Made by a program: the position numbers and the translations under genes
The notes under the pieces: model-generated
What the model saw: only the letters and a program-made list of their open reading frames with translations
Database searches by the model: none
What the model was told of the DNA's origin: nothing
In this document: positions 45,349-54,534 of the stretch, one piece after another
How positions within the stretch are numbered: position 1 is the first letter of the stretch
Layout of the letters: the number at the start of each line of letters is the position of its first letter
Source: Neobacillus sp. FSL H8-0543
GTDB lineage: Bacteria; Bacillota; Bacilli; Bacillales; Cytobacillaceae
Assembly (NCBI RefSeq): GCF_038592905.1
Contig: NZ_CP151943.1
Coordinates: 4,724,501-4,788,500 of the forward strand
Reading direction: 5' to 3'
DNA length: 64,000 nucleotides

Positions 45349-45421
45349 TACTTAATACGTTTTTTTATAATAGTAGAAACTGGTCACATAGAGTGAGGAT
45401 GATTATTATTTTTAACAACGA

Positions 45422-45520
45422 TTACTTAACTGCGTTATCATTAATGGAAATCCAAAAAGCTATTACAATTGAGGCAATAACGACTAGAATAGGTGCGTAA
45501 AAGATAAGGAAATCGTCCAT
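45422..45520 (-). CDS. cydS: CydS, small third subunit of cytochrome bd oxidase
   Basis: 32-aa protein, missed by length cut-offs: MDDFLIFYAPILVVIASIVI then AFWISINDNAVK. One membrane helix with an acidic N-terminus and a Trp after the helix, like Geobacillus CydS (single helix, about 33 aa). Behind AGGAGAAAACGAAA, just after the cydB stop (13 bp). It should sit in CydA's membrane groove in the complex. The position at the end of cydAB is the same as in Geobacillus. Confidence 0.82.
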   Translation of the reverse strand: MDDFLIFYAPILVVIASIVIAFWISINDNAVK

Positions 45521-45533
45521 TTTCGTTTTCTCC

Positions 45534-46559
45534 TTAAGCATTATCGATTTGTTTACCTTCGACATAATTCTTATTAAACAAAAATAGTCTAAGAAGAAGA
45601 ATCAGGGATGGAATAAGTAGTAGAAGTCCTGCAATAAAGGCAATGATTAAAGAAATGGCCATTGCTTCGTTCGTAAAGCCGTCATAAATGGTGAGGAATG
45701 GATAAAGCAAATAAGGATAATGGGAGATGCCGTAAGCGAAAAAGGCTAAGAAAAATTGGCCTACTACGAATCCAAACGCTACACCAAAAGATTTTCTCTT
45801 CCAAATTAAATAAACTGTTCCAACAAATAATGCAAATGATAGACTAAATATCCACCCAAAATCCATTAATCGCTCATAGTGTTCCGGATTATGTGTACGC
45901 ATTTCAAAAATAATGCCTACAGCTGTCAAAATTAAAGGTATGGCCCATGAAAGTGCATAAATCCGCAGCAAATTCGTGGCAGCTTCATCTTTTGCTTTAT
46001 GTGCATACCAGGTTAAAAACACGGACGAGATATACAAAACGGCTGTTAAACTAAGCAAAACAATGCTCCATGTCAAAGGGCTCGTAAACAATGTCCAATA
46101 ATGTAGAACTGGTCCCAATTCCTCCATTGTCACGAAGCCACCTTCTGAAATTGTCAGAACAATGGACAAAGAAGCCGGGATAATTAATCCGGTTAGACCA
46201 TATAAGTAGATATACTTTTTAGATTTAAGCTTTCCATAAGTGGTAAAGGCATAATAAGCTCCGCGGATGGCAAGCAAGATAATCGCAATGCTTATGGGAA
46301 CAAGCAATGTTGTCCCATAATAGTACGCCGTTTTTGGAAAAAAACCCACAACCCCTACGAAGAAGAATACTAAAAATACATTCGTGACTTCCCAAACAGG
46401 GGATAAATAGCGTTGAATGATTTTTGTTAAAATATGTTGTTTACCCCTAAGTGTACTGTATGCATTAAAAAAGCCTGCACCAAAATCGATGGAAGCGACC
46501 ATGACATAACCAAACAGAAAAAGCCATAATACTGAAATTCCTATTATTTCAAGTGTCAT
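45534..46559 (-). CDS. cydB: Cytochrome bd ubiquinol/menaquinol oxidase subunit II
   Basis: 341 aa integral membrane protein with about eight helices. CydB family: IISVLWLFLFGYVMVASIDFG-type start (split here as IGISVLWLFLF and GYVMVASIDFGAGFF), SPVWEVTNVFLVFFFVG and TWYAHKAKDEAATN. Its start overlaps the cydA stop (ATGA), so the two are coupled. With CydA it forms the terminal oxidase that reduces oxygen to water at low oxygen tension. Intact. Confidence 0.93.
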   Translation of the reverse strand: MTLEIIGISVLWLFLFGYVMVASIDFGAGFFNAYSTLRGKQHILTKIIQRYLSPVWEVTNVFLVFFFVGVVGFFPKTAYYYGTTLLVPISIAIILLAIRGAYYAFTTYGKLKSKKYIYLYGLTGLIIPASLSIVLTISEGGFVTMEELGPVLHYWTLFTSPLTWSIVLLSLTAVLYISSVFLTWYAHKAKDEAATNLLRIYALSWAIPLILTAVGIIFEMRTHNPEHYERLMDFGWIFSLSFALFVGTVYLIWKRKSFGVAFGFVVGQFFLAFFAYGISHYPYLLYPFLTIYDGFTNEAMAISLIIAFIAGLLLLIPSLILLLRLFLFNKNYVEGKQIDNA

Positions 46560-47902
46560 AAAGAATCACCAGCTTTCTCCAATCCATGATCAGCCAATTC
46601 CTGTTCAACCGTATTCTTCCGAAACATTCGTGTAAGTACCACGATACTTCCAATTCCTAAGATAAAATAGAGTCCAGCAAACAAGATCAGCATGGTATCA
46701 ACATGAGTATTTGTCGTGGCCGCATCTTTTGTTTTCATTATTCCACGCAATATCCAAGGTTGACGTCCCACTTCATCAAGCCACCATCCGGCTTCAATTG
46801 CTAAAATAGAAAGCGGGCCTCCAAATAAAATGAGCCAATTGAACCCATTTGAAAGTACGAAACGCCATTTTCTCCAAATGCCGATAACATAGATAAAAGC
46901 AATCAAGATCATCATCATTCCTATTGTCACCATGATATCAAATAGGTAGTGAATATAAAGTGGTGGCACTTCATCGTTAGGAAATTGATCAAGACCAATC
47001 ACTTCAGCATTAGGTTTTAAATGGGCCAAAATGCTGAGTGCATAAGGTATAGTAATAGCATATTTCACTTCTCCATTTTCAAGTACTCCATAAAAGATTA
47101 AAGGCGCGCCTTCTTTTGTTTCAAAATGCCATTCCGCAGCTGCTAGTTTTTCTGGCTGATATTCGGCTAGATACTTTCCAGAAAAATCCCCAAGAATGGC
47201 TGTAACAATTGAAAACAGCAATCCAAGTTTCAGTGTTAAAAATAATGCTTTTTTATGATATACATGTTTTGAACCATTAAGTAATCGGAAAGCTCCAATA
47301 GAAGCGAGTACAAATGCGCATGTCATATAGGCTGTGACGAGGACATGTGACACCTTAGTAGGCATGGACAGATTAAACATGGCTACTATAGGATTAATAT
47401 TCGTTAATTGACCATTTACGATATCAAATCCTTGTGGTGAATTCATAAAGGCATTCACCATCGTAATGAATACAGCAGAAAAAGAGGCACCTAAAGCTAC
47501 CGGAATGAGCAACATTAAATGCTTTTTCTGATTCTCAAAACGCTCCCATGTATACAAATAAATACCTAAAAAAATAGCTTCAAAGAAAAAAGCAAAGGTT
47601 TCCAAAAATAAAGGCAAAGCAATTACGTTTCCTGCCAATTCCATAAAATTCGGCCATAGAAGAGATAACTGAAGTCCAATTGCAGTCCCTGTAACGACTC
47701 CAACAGCTACTGTAATAACAAACCCGCGAGCCCAACGTCTTGCTAACAGTATGTAGTGCTCGTCCTGTTTCTTGATCCCTACCCACTGAGAAATCATGAT
47801 CATCAGTGGAATTCCAACACCAATCGTTGCATAAATGATATGGAACGATAATGTTAATTCAGTTAATATGCGACTGAAGAAAACAGTCTCTTCGTTTACC
47901 AT
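46556..47902 (-). CDS. cydA: Cytochrome bd oxidase subunit I (short Q-loop, CIO-like)
   Basis: 448 aa. Quinol oxidation and all three haems sit in this subunit. Seen: haem-ligand His near the start (LTLSFHIIYATIGVGIP), the EAIFLGIYLYTWERF region, GDFSGKYLAEYQPEKLAAAE and the invariant GRQPWI. The loop between helices 6 and 7 is short, as in the cyanide-insensitive/bacillus type. ATG 47902 is preferred over TTG 47908 because GGGGA lies 7 bp ahead. Preceded by a 31-aa ORF on the same strand. Confidence 0.93.
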   Translation of the reverse strand: MVNEETVFFSRILTELTLSFHIIYATIGVGIPLMIMISQWVGIKKQDEHYILLARRWARGFVITVAVGVVTGTAIGLQLSLLWPNFMELAGNVIALPLFLETFAFFFEAIFLGIYLYTWERFENQKKHLMLLIPVALGASFSAVFITMVNAFMNSPQGFDIVNGQLTNINPIVAMFNLSMPTKVSHVLVTAYMTCAFVLASIGAFRLLNGSKHVYHKKALFLTLKLGLLFSIVTAILGDFSGKYLAEYQPEKLAAAEWHFETKEGAPLIFYGVLENGEVKYAITIPYALSILAHLKPNAEVIGLDQFPNDEVPPLYIHYLFDIMVTIGMMMILIAFIYVIGIWRKWRFVLSNGFNWLILFGGPLSILAIEAGWWLDEVGRQPWILRGIMKTKDAATTNTHVDTMLILFAGLYFILGIGSIVVLTRMFRKNTVEQELADHGLEKAGDSL

Positions 47903-47914
47903 ATTCAAATCCCC

Positions 47915-48010
47915 TTATCCGGAAAAGATTCGCCCAATGAGCGATAGTCCCATAATAGAAGCGACTATAAAGCTTAACCAAATTAATTTACGCTCATGAC
48001 TTTTATACAT
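47915..48010 (-). CDS. Small single-helix membrane protein encoded before cydA (31 aa)
   Basis: MYKSHERKLIWLSFIVASIM then GLSLIGRIFSG: basic N-terminus and one membrane helix. GGAGAG stands 6 bp before the ATG, and the stop is 12 bp before the cydA start, so it would be the first gene of the cyd operon. It does not match CydS. It may be a short regulator or assembly partner of the oxidase. Found by reading the leader; only sequence evidence. Confidence 0.6.
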   Translation of the reverse strand: MYKSHERKLIWLSFIVASIMGLSLIGRIFSG

Positions 48011-48049
48011 CAGGAATCTCTCCTTTCTGAGTACTCAATCATAACTTTT

Positions 48050-48490
48050 TGGATTAGCTTCAAGTAATTCTCACTGGTTAGGGTACCCAAATGGTAATAA
48101 AATACACGGTTATCATTTTTCGCCATTTGTATAAAAATAGATTTAGAAATGTTGTAGTAGTGGCTTTATTTTGTAAATCGATCGCATAGCTGGAGGCAAC
48201 AAATGAATTTGGTTTGATTTTAGGTTCAAGCCTCATTACTTCAATTCTAGTTACCATTTCTTCAAAAAACTTCTGATCTTATTTCGGTTACCTGAACCAA
48301 TGTCTAGATGACCTTCCATTGTAAAGGTAGCTCCTTTGTATATATTAGGAAGTACGATATCCTTCAAAATATTTTTTCTTTCTTCAGTGAACATAGCCAC
48401 TACTTGTTCTGTTAATGAGGTTTCTTGAGAATTCCGTTCATGCAAATGATTCATTCCTCTAGGAATGAGCATTTTTCAAATACTTAGATA
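48050..48490 (-). pseudogene. Broken ORF of unknown type
   Basis: The minus strand reads MLIPRGMNHLHERNSQETSL ... KDIVLPNIYKGATFTMEGHL to a stop at 48251. In another frame it continues FFEEMVTRIEVMRLEPKIKP and NSFVASSYAIDLQNKATTTT. A frameshift at AGAAGTTTTTTGAAG explains the switch. No family recognised. Confidence 0.35.
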
Positions 48491-48601
48491 GTAAATTGAT
48501 ATTTATTAATGAGTGTCTAAATAGAAATCAAGTGTTAAAATTAGGTAATACTATAGTAAAATAGAAGAAATGACTTTGAATGTTGTATAGGAGAGAGCAA
48601 A

Positions 48602-48816
48602 ATGAATGAGATTCGCCAAAAGGTGCTAGCGTTCCGTGATGAAAGAGGCTGGAAGAAATATCATAGTGAAAAGGATTTGGCCATATCTGTTTCCCTGGAA
48701 GCAAGTGAGTTGCTAGAGAATTTTCAATGGCATTATCAAGTGTGGCCCAGGTACAGGCAAATCGGTTATAGCAATAATGTGCCGGGAAACATCCAAAATC
48801 TGGATGCTTCCTGTTA
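48602..48816 (+). pseudogene. MazG-like/DUF2075 fusion relic
   Basis: Opens exactly like the MazG-like gene at 54220 (MNEIRQKVLAFRDERGWKKY, EASELLENFQW), with the same upstream sequence, then jumps. After FQW the next bases, in a shifted frame, read IIKCGPGTGKSVIAIMCRET, the P-loop of the DUF2075 protein that follows MazG in the intact locus. So a deletion removed everything between the two points of an ancestral copy. Not functional. Confidence 0.82.
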
Positions 48817-48822
48817 ACATTA

Positions 48823-50135
48823 TTAATTATTTTTTGATACGAAATTTCGCAAAACAGTTCGTAATTCGGCAAAAGATTTACAATCATTTTCGACAAACAA
48901 ATTCCATACTATATTTGAATTATGATAACCTATTTTGGGCATGTATTTTGTCCATAATTCCATTTGCTGGGTTTGGGTTAAGCCAATTTGTTCTTTTAAA
49001 AACAATTTTAGGTCGTCATAAGATGATACTCTAAGTGGTTGCTGGTTCCTTTGTAATTTTTTATCGGAAATTTGCTGCATTATTCTCTTTCTCCGTTCCT
49101 CTTCTTGTTGCAGCCTTTCCCTGTATTAATTTCTGCCTTTGTTTTTCCTCTAACTGTCTTTGTTCTTCTTGTATTCGATGTTCCTCTTGATATTCAAATT
49201 GTAATCGCAGAAATTTCTGAGTAAATTCGTTGCGATATTGTTCTTCTAGAATAGAGCTACTTAATATTAATTCTTTTCTAATTACAAGTGCTTCAGCAAA
49301 AGGTATCTCATAACCATCATTAAGAAGAAAAGCACGGTAAGGTTTGACCATTCGGTCTTTTAAGAACCGCTGAACCTTAACGACGATACGCTCCCAATTA
49401 GAATAAATGTAATACATACTTCTAACATCAATCTCTAGATGGTCCATTGACACTGGATAATTAAAATAGGTAAAAAACATCTTGTCTTCAACAAAAGGAA
49501 CAAGCAAGGAATCCCATTTTTTATCCTCATTTGTTTTTGCTGCAATCGTTAACTCCGCATCCCACAGAACGATAGCATTTTTATCTATTCCAATGGATTG
49601 CTCTTTTATCTCAATAAACCAAATAGGCTCCATTCCTTGATCAAGGAAATAGCGGTGCCTTTTGCTAATTTGATTGGCTAGTGCTGTCCACTGTTGGTTT
49701 CACATCGGTAACAATAGAAAGAGCGAATTCCTTATCGGCAATTTTCACCCAAATATCAGGATATTCCTTTAAATGTGATTTAGCTTTATATCCATAATCG
49801 ACGATAATCTGCGAATTCCTTTTCGCTTGAGTACTAAGTTCATCATGTACAATACTAACCATTTCTTTATGAATCTTTGTTTCTCTTTCAGTTTGTTTAG
49901 TATACCTTTTCTCCGCCTTATCAACGGTTTTAGACTCTATGTAAGCTTCTGAATGCTGGTGAGAAAAATAGAGCCCTCGCTCATCATAGTATTTGACTAT
50001 TAATTTAGCACTGCAGTAGGGGCACTGAAAGGGATCTTTTTCGGCTAATTTCTTAAAGTTATATACTTCTTCACCAGTTGCTGTATATGGAAGGCTGAAT
50101 AATACATTATTATTTACATGGAGTGCGTCTTTCAT
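48823..50135 (-). pseudogene. Second CoiA-like gene with two frameshifts
   Basis: Homologous in order to the intact gene at 52738-54039: CPYCSAKLIVKYYDERGLYF (zinc-ribbon-like), then EYPDIWVKIADKEFALSIV (nuclease-like core); the frame breaks near 49685 (KPTV to TALANQISKRHRYF) and resumes as MEPIWFIEIKEQSIGIDKNA. It breaks again in the Gln/Glu-rich stretch near 49110 and ends SDKKLQRNQQPLRVSSYDDL. ATG 50135. It is inverted relative to the intact copy and diverged at protein level, so the duplication is old or the copy came from elsewhere. Confidence 0.8.
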
Positions 50136-50730
50136 TTCTTAACCTCAGAAAATTCCCTTTTTTCACAAGAATCATATATTGCGGGATGGATGTAAAGCCG
50201 TCCATGAAAAATAACAATTAAATTGGAAAAAGGTTAATTAAAACCGATTTGTACTATGGTATCTTTTGTCTAGGTAAGGTTTGGATATCAAGGTTGTTGA
50301 TACTTCTAAAGGATCGAGGATTTTTAAATATAAGCCTGCTAAAAATAATTTTTAATGAGAAAACCATTGCAATAACAATGAGTAAGAGAAGGTATTATAA
50401 CAAAAAGATATTCCCGATGTAGAAGGTTATTAAGTTTGGGGATTGGATACAAATGTTGATCCACTTTCGAAGTGAATTCCGAAGTAAACTAAAGCTTTAA
50501 CCGCTAGGGGGCAATAAATTCCCTGAAAAAGATCTCTCTTCTGTTTACTTTTTATCAACAATTAAGTCTTAAGAGTTAATGCCAAAATATGTTGAAAAAC
50601 ATGATTCTTATTTGAAAATGTCGGTAAAATTTACAAAATTAAACATTTTTCCCTAATAAGTGATAGAATAATATAATACAGCAAAGGTGATTATATAATA
50701 ATATTTTTTAAAAAGGAGAGAAGTTATTTG
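50136..50730. other. Gene-poor stretch before the dGTPase gene
   Basis: Holds copy 2 of the dispersed repeat (50141-50219) and a possible -10 box TATAAT at 50672-50677 for the dGTPase gene. No gene seen. Confidence 0.45.
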
Positions 50731-52056
50731 ATGAAGTCAGAAAGTCAATATTTAACTGAATTTCTTAAGGAACATTATCTACCTCTTGTGGAACTGGATA
50801 AAAGAAGGCATGCTGAAAACCCATCTAGAACTAGAAATGAGTATCAAAGGGATTATTCCAGAATTTTATACTCAACTTCCTTTAGAAGGTTACAAGGTAA
50901 AATGCAATTATTAGGAATACAATCTGATAAGTTCTATAGAAATCGATTAACTCATAGTTTAGAAGTCGCACAAATTGCAAGAGGAATTACTGATCAATTA
51001 AAAGATTTATCTGGATTTGATAATTTTTATATTGATGACACTTATGTTATAGAAGCTGGTTCACTGGCTCATGATATTGGTAATCCGCCTTTTGGACATC
51101 ATGGGGAAAGGGTTTTAAACGAATTAAGTAAAAAGTATGGTGGATTTGAGGGGAATGCTCAAACAATAAGAGTATTAACTGAATTGGAAAAAAAACTGCC
51201 CAATAATAGGGGGTTGAACTTAACTTACAGAACTCTATTAAGTGTTGTAAAGTATTATATTCCTCATAAGGATGAAAAAAGTAAATTTATTTACGATGAT
51301 AGCTATGAATTTTTTGAAGAAATACTTTCTGAATATCCAAATGTTGCACCAAGAACTTTAGATGTGCAAATTGTGGATCTAGCTGATGAAATTGCGTATG
51401 CAGCCCATGATCTTGAAGATGCTCTTAGTCTAAAGTTATTTAATATTGATGAGTACATGTTTGAATTTCAACATTATTTGAATAAAGAAGTCGATTTTGG
51501 TGTTGCTCATTACAAATTGGAGGAAATTATTAAAAGGGCAAAAGAAGTGGCAAGTTCTGCAACTAATTATAATTCATCAGAAGAATATGGATTTTTGTTG
51601 CGAAAGGAAATTACTTCAAATATTGTGCATGCATTAATAAATGATATTGGTGTTATTAGTGTAGAACAAAAACACATTGAAAAGACTGGAACTAAACATA
51701 TTAACGAATTAGGCTTTAAAAATCTTGGGAAGTTGGCAAGTGGATTGAAGGATTTTACATTCAAATCAATCAATAGAACAAACCAGGTGCAACTTTACGA
51801 AAAGCAAGGAGAAAAAATAATAAAAGGTTTATATGAAGTATTCTCTGATCAAAAGTTCAACAAACAAGGTCTTCTTTTACCAGTTGAATTTAGGTCGAAT
51901 GATGATGAAAAACAAAAAAGATTTATTATTGATTATATCTCCGGTATGATGGATTCCTTTGCAACTAAAACCTATTCTGATTTGTATGGGGAATCTATGG
52001 AAAAGTTATATGATAGCAGATATTTTGGTAACTATATTAATATTAATAACTCTTAA
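50731..52056 (+). CDS. HD-domain dNTP triphosphohydrolase (dGTPase family)
   Basis: 441 aa. HD superfamily Dgt-like protein: SRILYSTSFRRLQGKMQLLG, NRLTHSLEVAQIARGI (His), LAHDIGNPPFGHHGERVLNE (HD) and IVDLADEIAYAAHDLEDAL (Asp), the four metal-site segments in order. It would split dNTPs to deoxynucleosides and triphosphate. GGAGAG precedes ATG 50731 (TTG 50728 directly before is an alternative). It lies in a defence-like region between CoiA-like genes; such enzymes are also known as phage-defence proteins that deplete dNTPs. Housekeeping use is possible too. Confidence 0.9.
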   Translation: MKSESQYLTEFLKEHYLPLVELDKRRHAENPSRTRNEYQRDYSRILYSTSFRRLQGKMQLLGIQSDKFYRNRLTHSLEVAQIARGITDQLKDLSGFDNFYIDDTYVIEAGSLAHDIGNPPFGHHGERVLNELSKKYGGFEGNAQTIRVLTELEKKLPNNRGLNLTYRTLLSVVKYYIPHKDEKSKFIYDDSYEFFEEILSEYPNVAPRTLDVQIVDLADEIAYAAHDLEDALSLKLFNIDEYMFEFQHYLNKEVDFGVAHYKLEEIIKRAKEVASSATNYNSSEEYGFLLRKEITSNIVHALINDIGVISVEQKHIEKTGTKHINELGFKNLGKLASGLKDFTFKSINRTNQVQLYEKQGEKIIKGLYEVFSDQKFNKQGLLLPVEFRSNDDEKQKRFIIDYISGMMDSFATKTYSDLYGESMEKLYDSRYFGNYININNS

Positions 52057-52312
52057 TGAAATGTGGGATCACCTTATATAGTATTTGTTAGTTCGATCCG
52101 AAATAACATACTAAAAGGGGTTATTTCTAGGCAAAGAAGCTTCGCATATACTTTTATTCTTAGCTGTGCTAAATTTTTATTGGCGTAGCAGCAACGAAGT
52201 TTGACATTTTTACTTTATCTCAAAATTAGGAATTTTTCAGCACTATGCTACCACTTGCCTAAGGTATTTAAACAGCGATAAACAGAGACGGCGTTCTAAA
52301 TAACCGATCTAG

Positions 52313-52339
52313 TGCGTTCAGTAAATGAGCGCTCTTTTT
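52313..52339 (+). terminator. Terminator-like hairpin
   Basis: GCGTTCA / TGAGCGC with a 5-nt loop and TCTTTTT, between the dGTPase gene and the ISL3 remnant. The rest of 52057-52447 has nothing recognised. Confidence 0.6.
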
Positions 52340-52447
52340 CATTGACAAAGGAAACCGCCAATTTCAATACTCTTTTATGTGAAGTATAGGACTACTAGAA
52401 TGCCCCCACTACCAGAAAAAATATCTAAAATGGGGGTTCATATATTA

Positions 52448-52594
52448 ATCTATCTTTTTGACTTTTTAGTAGTCTGTATTATCAATTGGACATCGGAAAA
52501 TATAGAGCAGATAGCTAGAACGGTCTGTAGTGACATGTCTCCAGCCTTCATAAAAGGCGTCGAATCTGAGTTCAGGAAGATAGTTCAGTACTGA
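52448..52594 (+). pseudogene. ISL3-family transposase remnant
   Basis: Open frame reading DFLVVCIINWTSENIEQIAR and TVCSDMSPAFIKGVESEFRK. V(C)xDMSxAFIKGVxxxF is the ISL3 DDE-domain Asp segment. No other part of the transposase is present. Confidence 0.65.
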
Positions 52595-52737
52595 TTGTAA
52601 ATAAAGATAGTATCATTAGTTTTATAGGATTTAAAGATGTAAAGGTGCATTCATAATAAAGAGAATTACAGGCTATTTTAAGAGTAATTAATACAACACA
52701 AAACACCTAATAAAAAGGAATAGAGGAGAGGATTTTT

Positions 52738-54039
52738 TTGCAAGAAGCTTTATATGAGGGAAAGTATTTTCATTTAAGAACACATTTAGATTCTATGAAT
52801 AATGAAAAAAGTGAGCTGGATAAATTAAAAAAACGGGCAGATAAAGGGGCCTATCATTGTCCATATTGTGGTGGAGATTTAATCATCAAATCAGGTGAAA
52901 TTCGCGAAGAACATTTTTCCCATCGTCATTCAAAATCCTGTGAGGTATCAGTGGCAAGCGAAGTTTATCAAAAGCAAATTAATAGGGAGTCCAAAAAACA
53001 TTCAAGTATTAAAGAGATTATTTACGATGAATTAAAGACTCAAGAAAAACTAAATAATGATCTCCAGGTTGAATATGGTTATGTTGAGAAAGCGAAAGAA
53101 AATTGGCGCTATTATCCTGATATCGTCATGAAAAATAAAGATAAAGAGATTGCAATTACTATTTTAACAAACGTTAATGCCAATAAAGATGAGAAATTGG
53201 TAAAACAAATAAAGAATCGTAACAGGTATTTTAATAAAAAAAGCATGGAAACAATCTGGTTCGTGGAAGATGCGGAACTATCAATAGATCTAAATAACAA
53301 TGTAATACACCTTTGGGAAGCTGAACTAGATATCGCATTAAAAACTAATGAGGATTTGATTTGGGAGGCGGCCATAAACGACCTAGCACTAAATTACTCA
53401 ATATATGAGCTGTTCAACTATTACCATAGGAGTCTACCAAAATCTTATGATATTAAGAGTTTGTATTATGTACATACATCTGAAACTCATATCGTTTTTA
53501 CAGTTCACCGTTTTATAATAGATGAGTTAAAATATCCATTTCGTGCTTTTGCATTAAATAATGGTTATCAAATTAGTTTATCAAAAGCTCTTTTGGCACA
53601 ACAAGAATCCTTACAACTAAGCGATCACCATATCGAAAATGAAAATAGAGAAAAGTTTATCAATCTAGTTATAGAGAAGCAGTTAGAAAAAATAAAAGAA
53701 GAGCAAGAGCTGAATAAGTACACATCGGAGTCTTTGGAAAAGGTAGCAGAAGAGTTATTTGCTCAATCAAGGATAGTAGAGTCAGAAAGTCCACCGCTAG
53801 GAACTTATATGTTAAAGAAGAGTTATGGTGAATGTACTTCATATGAGGAATTATTAAATCGACATTTAGAGGAATTAAAGAAGATAAGAAATATGGAAGA
53901 TAAAATTCCTGTAGGTCTTAAAAAAGATTGGGATTTTATTCAAGAAACTGTCGGGTTTGCAAAAAACAGGACTAGTTTTGATTACAGTAGATTTAAACTA
54001 TTGCTTGAAAACTTAAAAAACTCTTTGCGTATTAAGTAA
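52738..54039 (+). CDS. CoiA-like protein (zinc-ribbon plus putative nuclease domain)
   Basis: 433 aa. Residues 41-75 hold a Cys/His motif: YHCPYCGGDLIIKSG ... HFSHRHSKSCE, as in competence protein CoiA. A PD-(D/E)XK-like core follows: YYPDIVMKNKDKEIAITIL (about 122-142; D ... E-x-x-I pattern), then NRYFNKKSMETIWFVED. The C-terminal third is helical. TTG start behind GAGGAGAGG, 8 bp. CoiA helps recombination during transformation; this protein is only distantly similar, so a nuclease role is inferred. It is followed by MazG-like and DUF2075 genes on the same strand, and a broken relative of the same gene lies at 48823-50135. Confidence 0.75.
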   Translation: MQEALYEGKYFHLRTHLDSMNNEKSELDKLKKRADKGAYHCPYCGGDLIIKSGEIREEHFSHRHSKSCEVSVASEVYQKQINRESKKHSSIKEIIYDELKTQEKLNNDLQVEYGYVEKAKENWRYYPDIVMKNKDKEIAITILTNVNANKDEKLVKQIKNRNRYFNKKSMETIWFVEDAELSIDLNNNVIHLWEAELDIALKTNEDLIWEAAINDLALNYSIYELFNYYHRSLPKSYDIKSLYYVHTSETHIVFTVHRFIIDELKYPFRAFALNNGYQISLSKALLAQQESLQLSDHHIENENREKFINLVIEKQLEKIKEEQELNKYTSESLEKVAEELFAQSRIVESESPPLGTYMLKKSYGECTSYEELLNRHLEELKKIRNMEDKIPVGLKKDWDFIQETVGFAKNRTSFDYSRFKLLLENLKNSLRIK

Positions 54040-54219
54040 CGAAACCGCTGACCATTATTCCCCTTTCCAATATCTAGTAGTGGGAAATGGATGTTAAATA
54101 GGATGCAGATAAGGTTAAAGATATTTCATTTGCTATCGATATAGGAAATCAAGTGTTAAAATAAGGTATTACTAAATTTAGCATAGAATATAAATTAAAT
54201 GATTTTAGGAGAGGAAAAA

Positions 54220-54534
54220 ATGAACAAGATTCGCCAAAAGGTGCTAGCTTTCCGTGATGAAAGAAGCTGGAAGAAATATCATAATGAAAAGGATTTGGCC
54301 ATTTCTGTTGCTCTAGAAGCAAGTGAATTGCTTGAGAATTTCCAGTGGAGAACCAGTGAGGAAGCAGTAACTGAGACAAGACAAAACATAAAAGAAGAAA
54401 TGGCTGATATCTTAATTTACCTTGTGCAGCTTGCCGATAAGATGGAGATTGATTTAGAAGAGGAAGTCTTAAGGAAGCTAGAGAAAAATGCTATAAAATA
54501 TCCTGTTAACAGAATTGAGGAAACAAGCAAATGA
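54220..54534 (+). CDS. MazG-like nucleotide pyrophosphohydrolase
   Basis: 104 aa, all-alpha NTP-PPase fold. Metal-binding pattern ALEASELLENFQW (ExxE) and EEMADILIYLVQLAD (ExxD) is complete. Single-domain MazG-like proteins hydrolyse (d)NTPs to monophosphates and pyrophosphate. ATG 54220 has AGGAGAGG 5 bp ahead; an in-frame ATG at 54199 lacks a site. Its stop overlaps the ATG of the DUF2075 gene (ATGA), so the two are made together. The pairing is repeated as a relic at 48602. Confidence 0.92.
   Translation: MNKIRQKVLAFRDERSWKKYHNEKDLAISVALEASELLENFQWRTSEEAVTETRQNIKEEMADILIYLVQLADKMEIDLEEEVLRKLEKNAIKYPVNRIEETSK

Noticed and set aside
48777..49034. 85-aa plus-strand ORF
   Set aside because: Antisense to the CoiA-like pseudogene.
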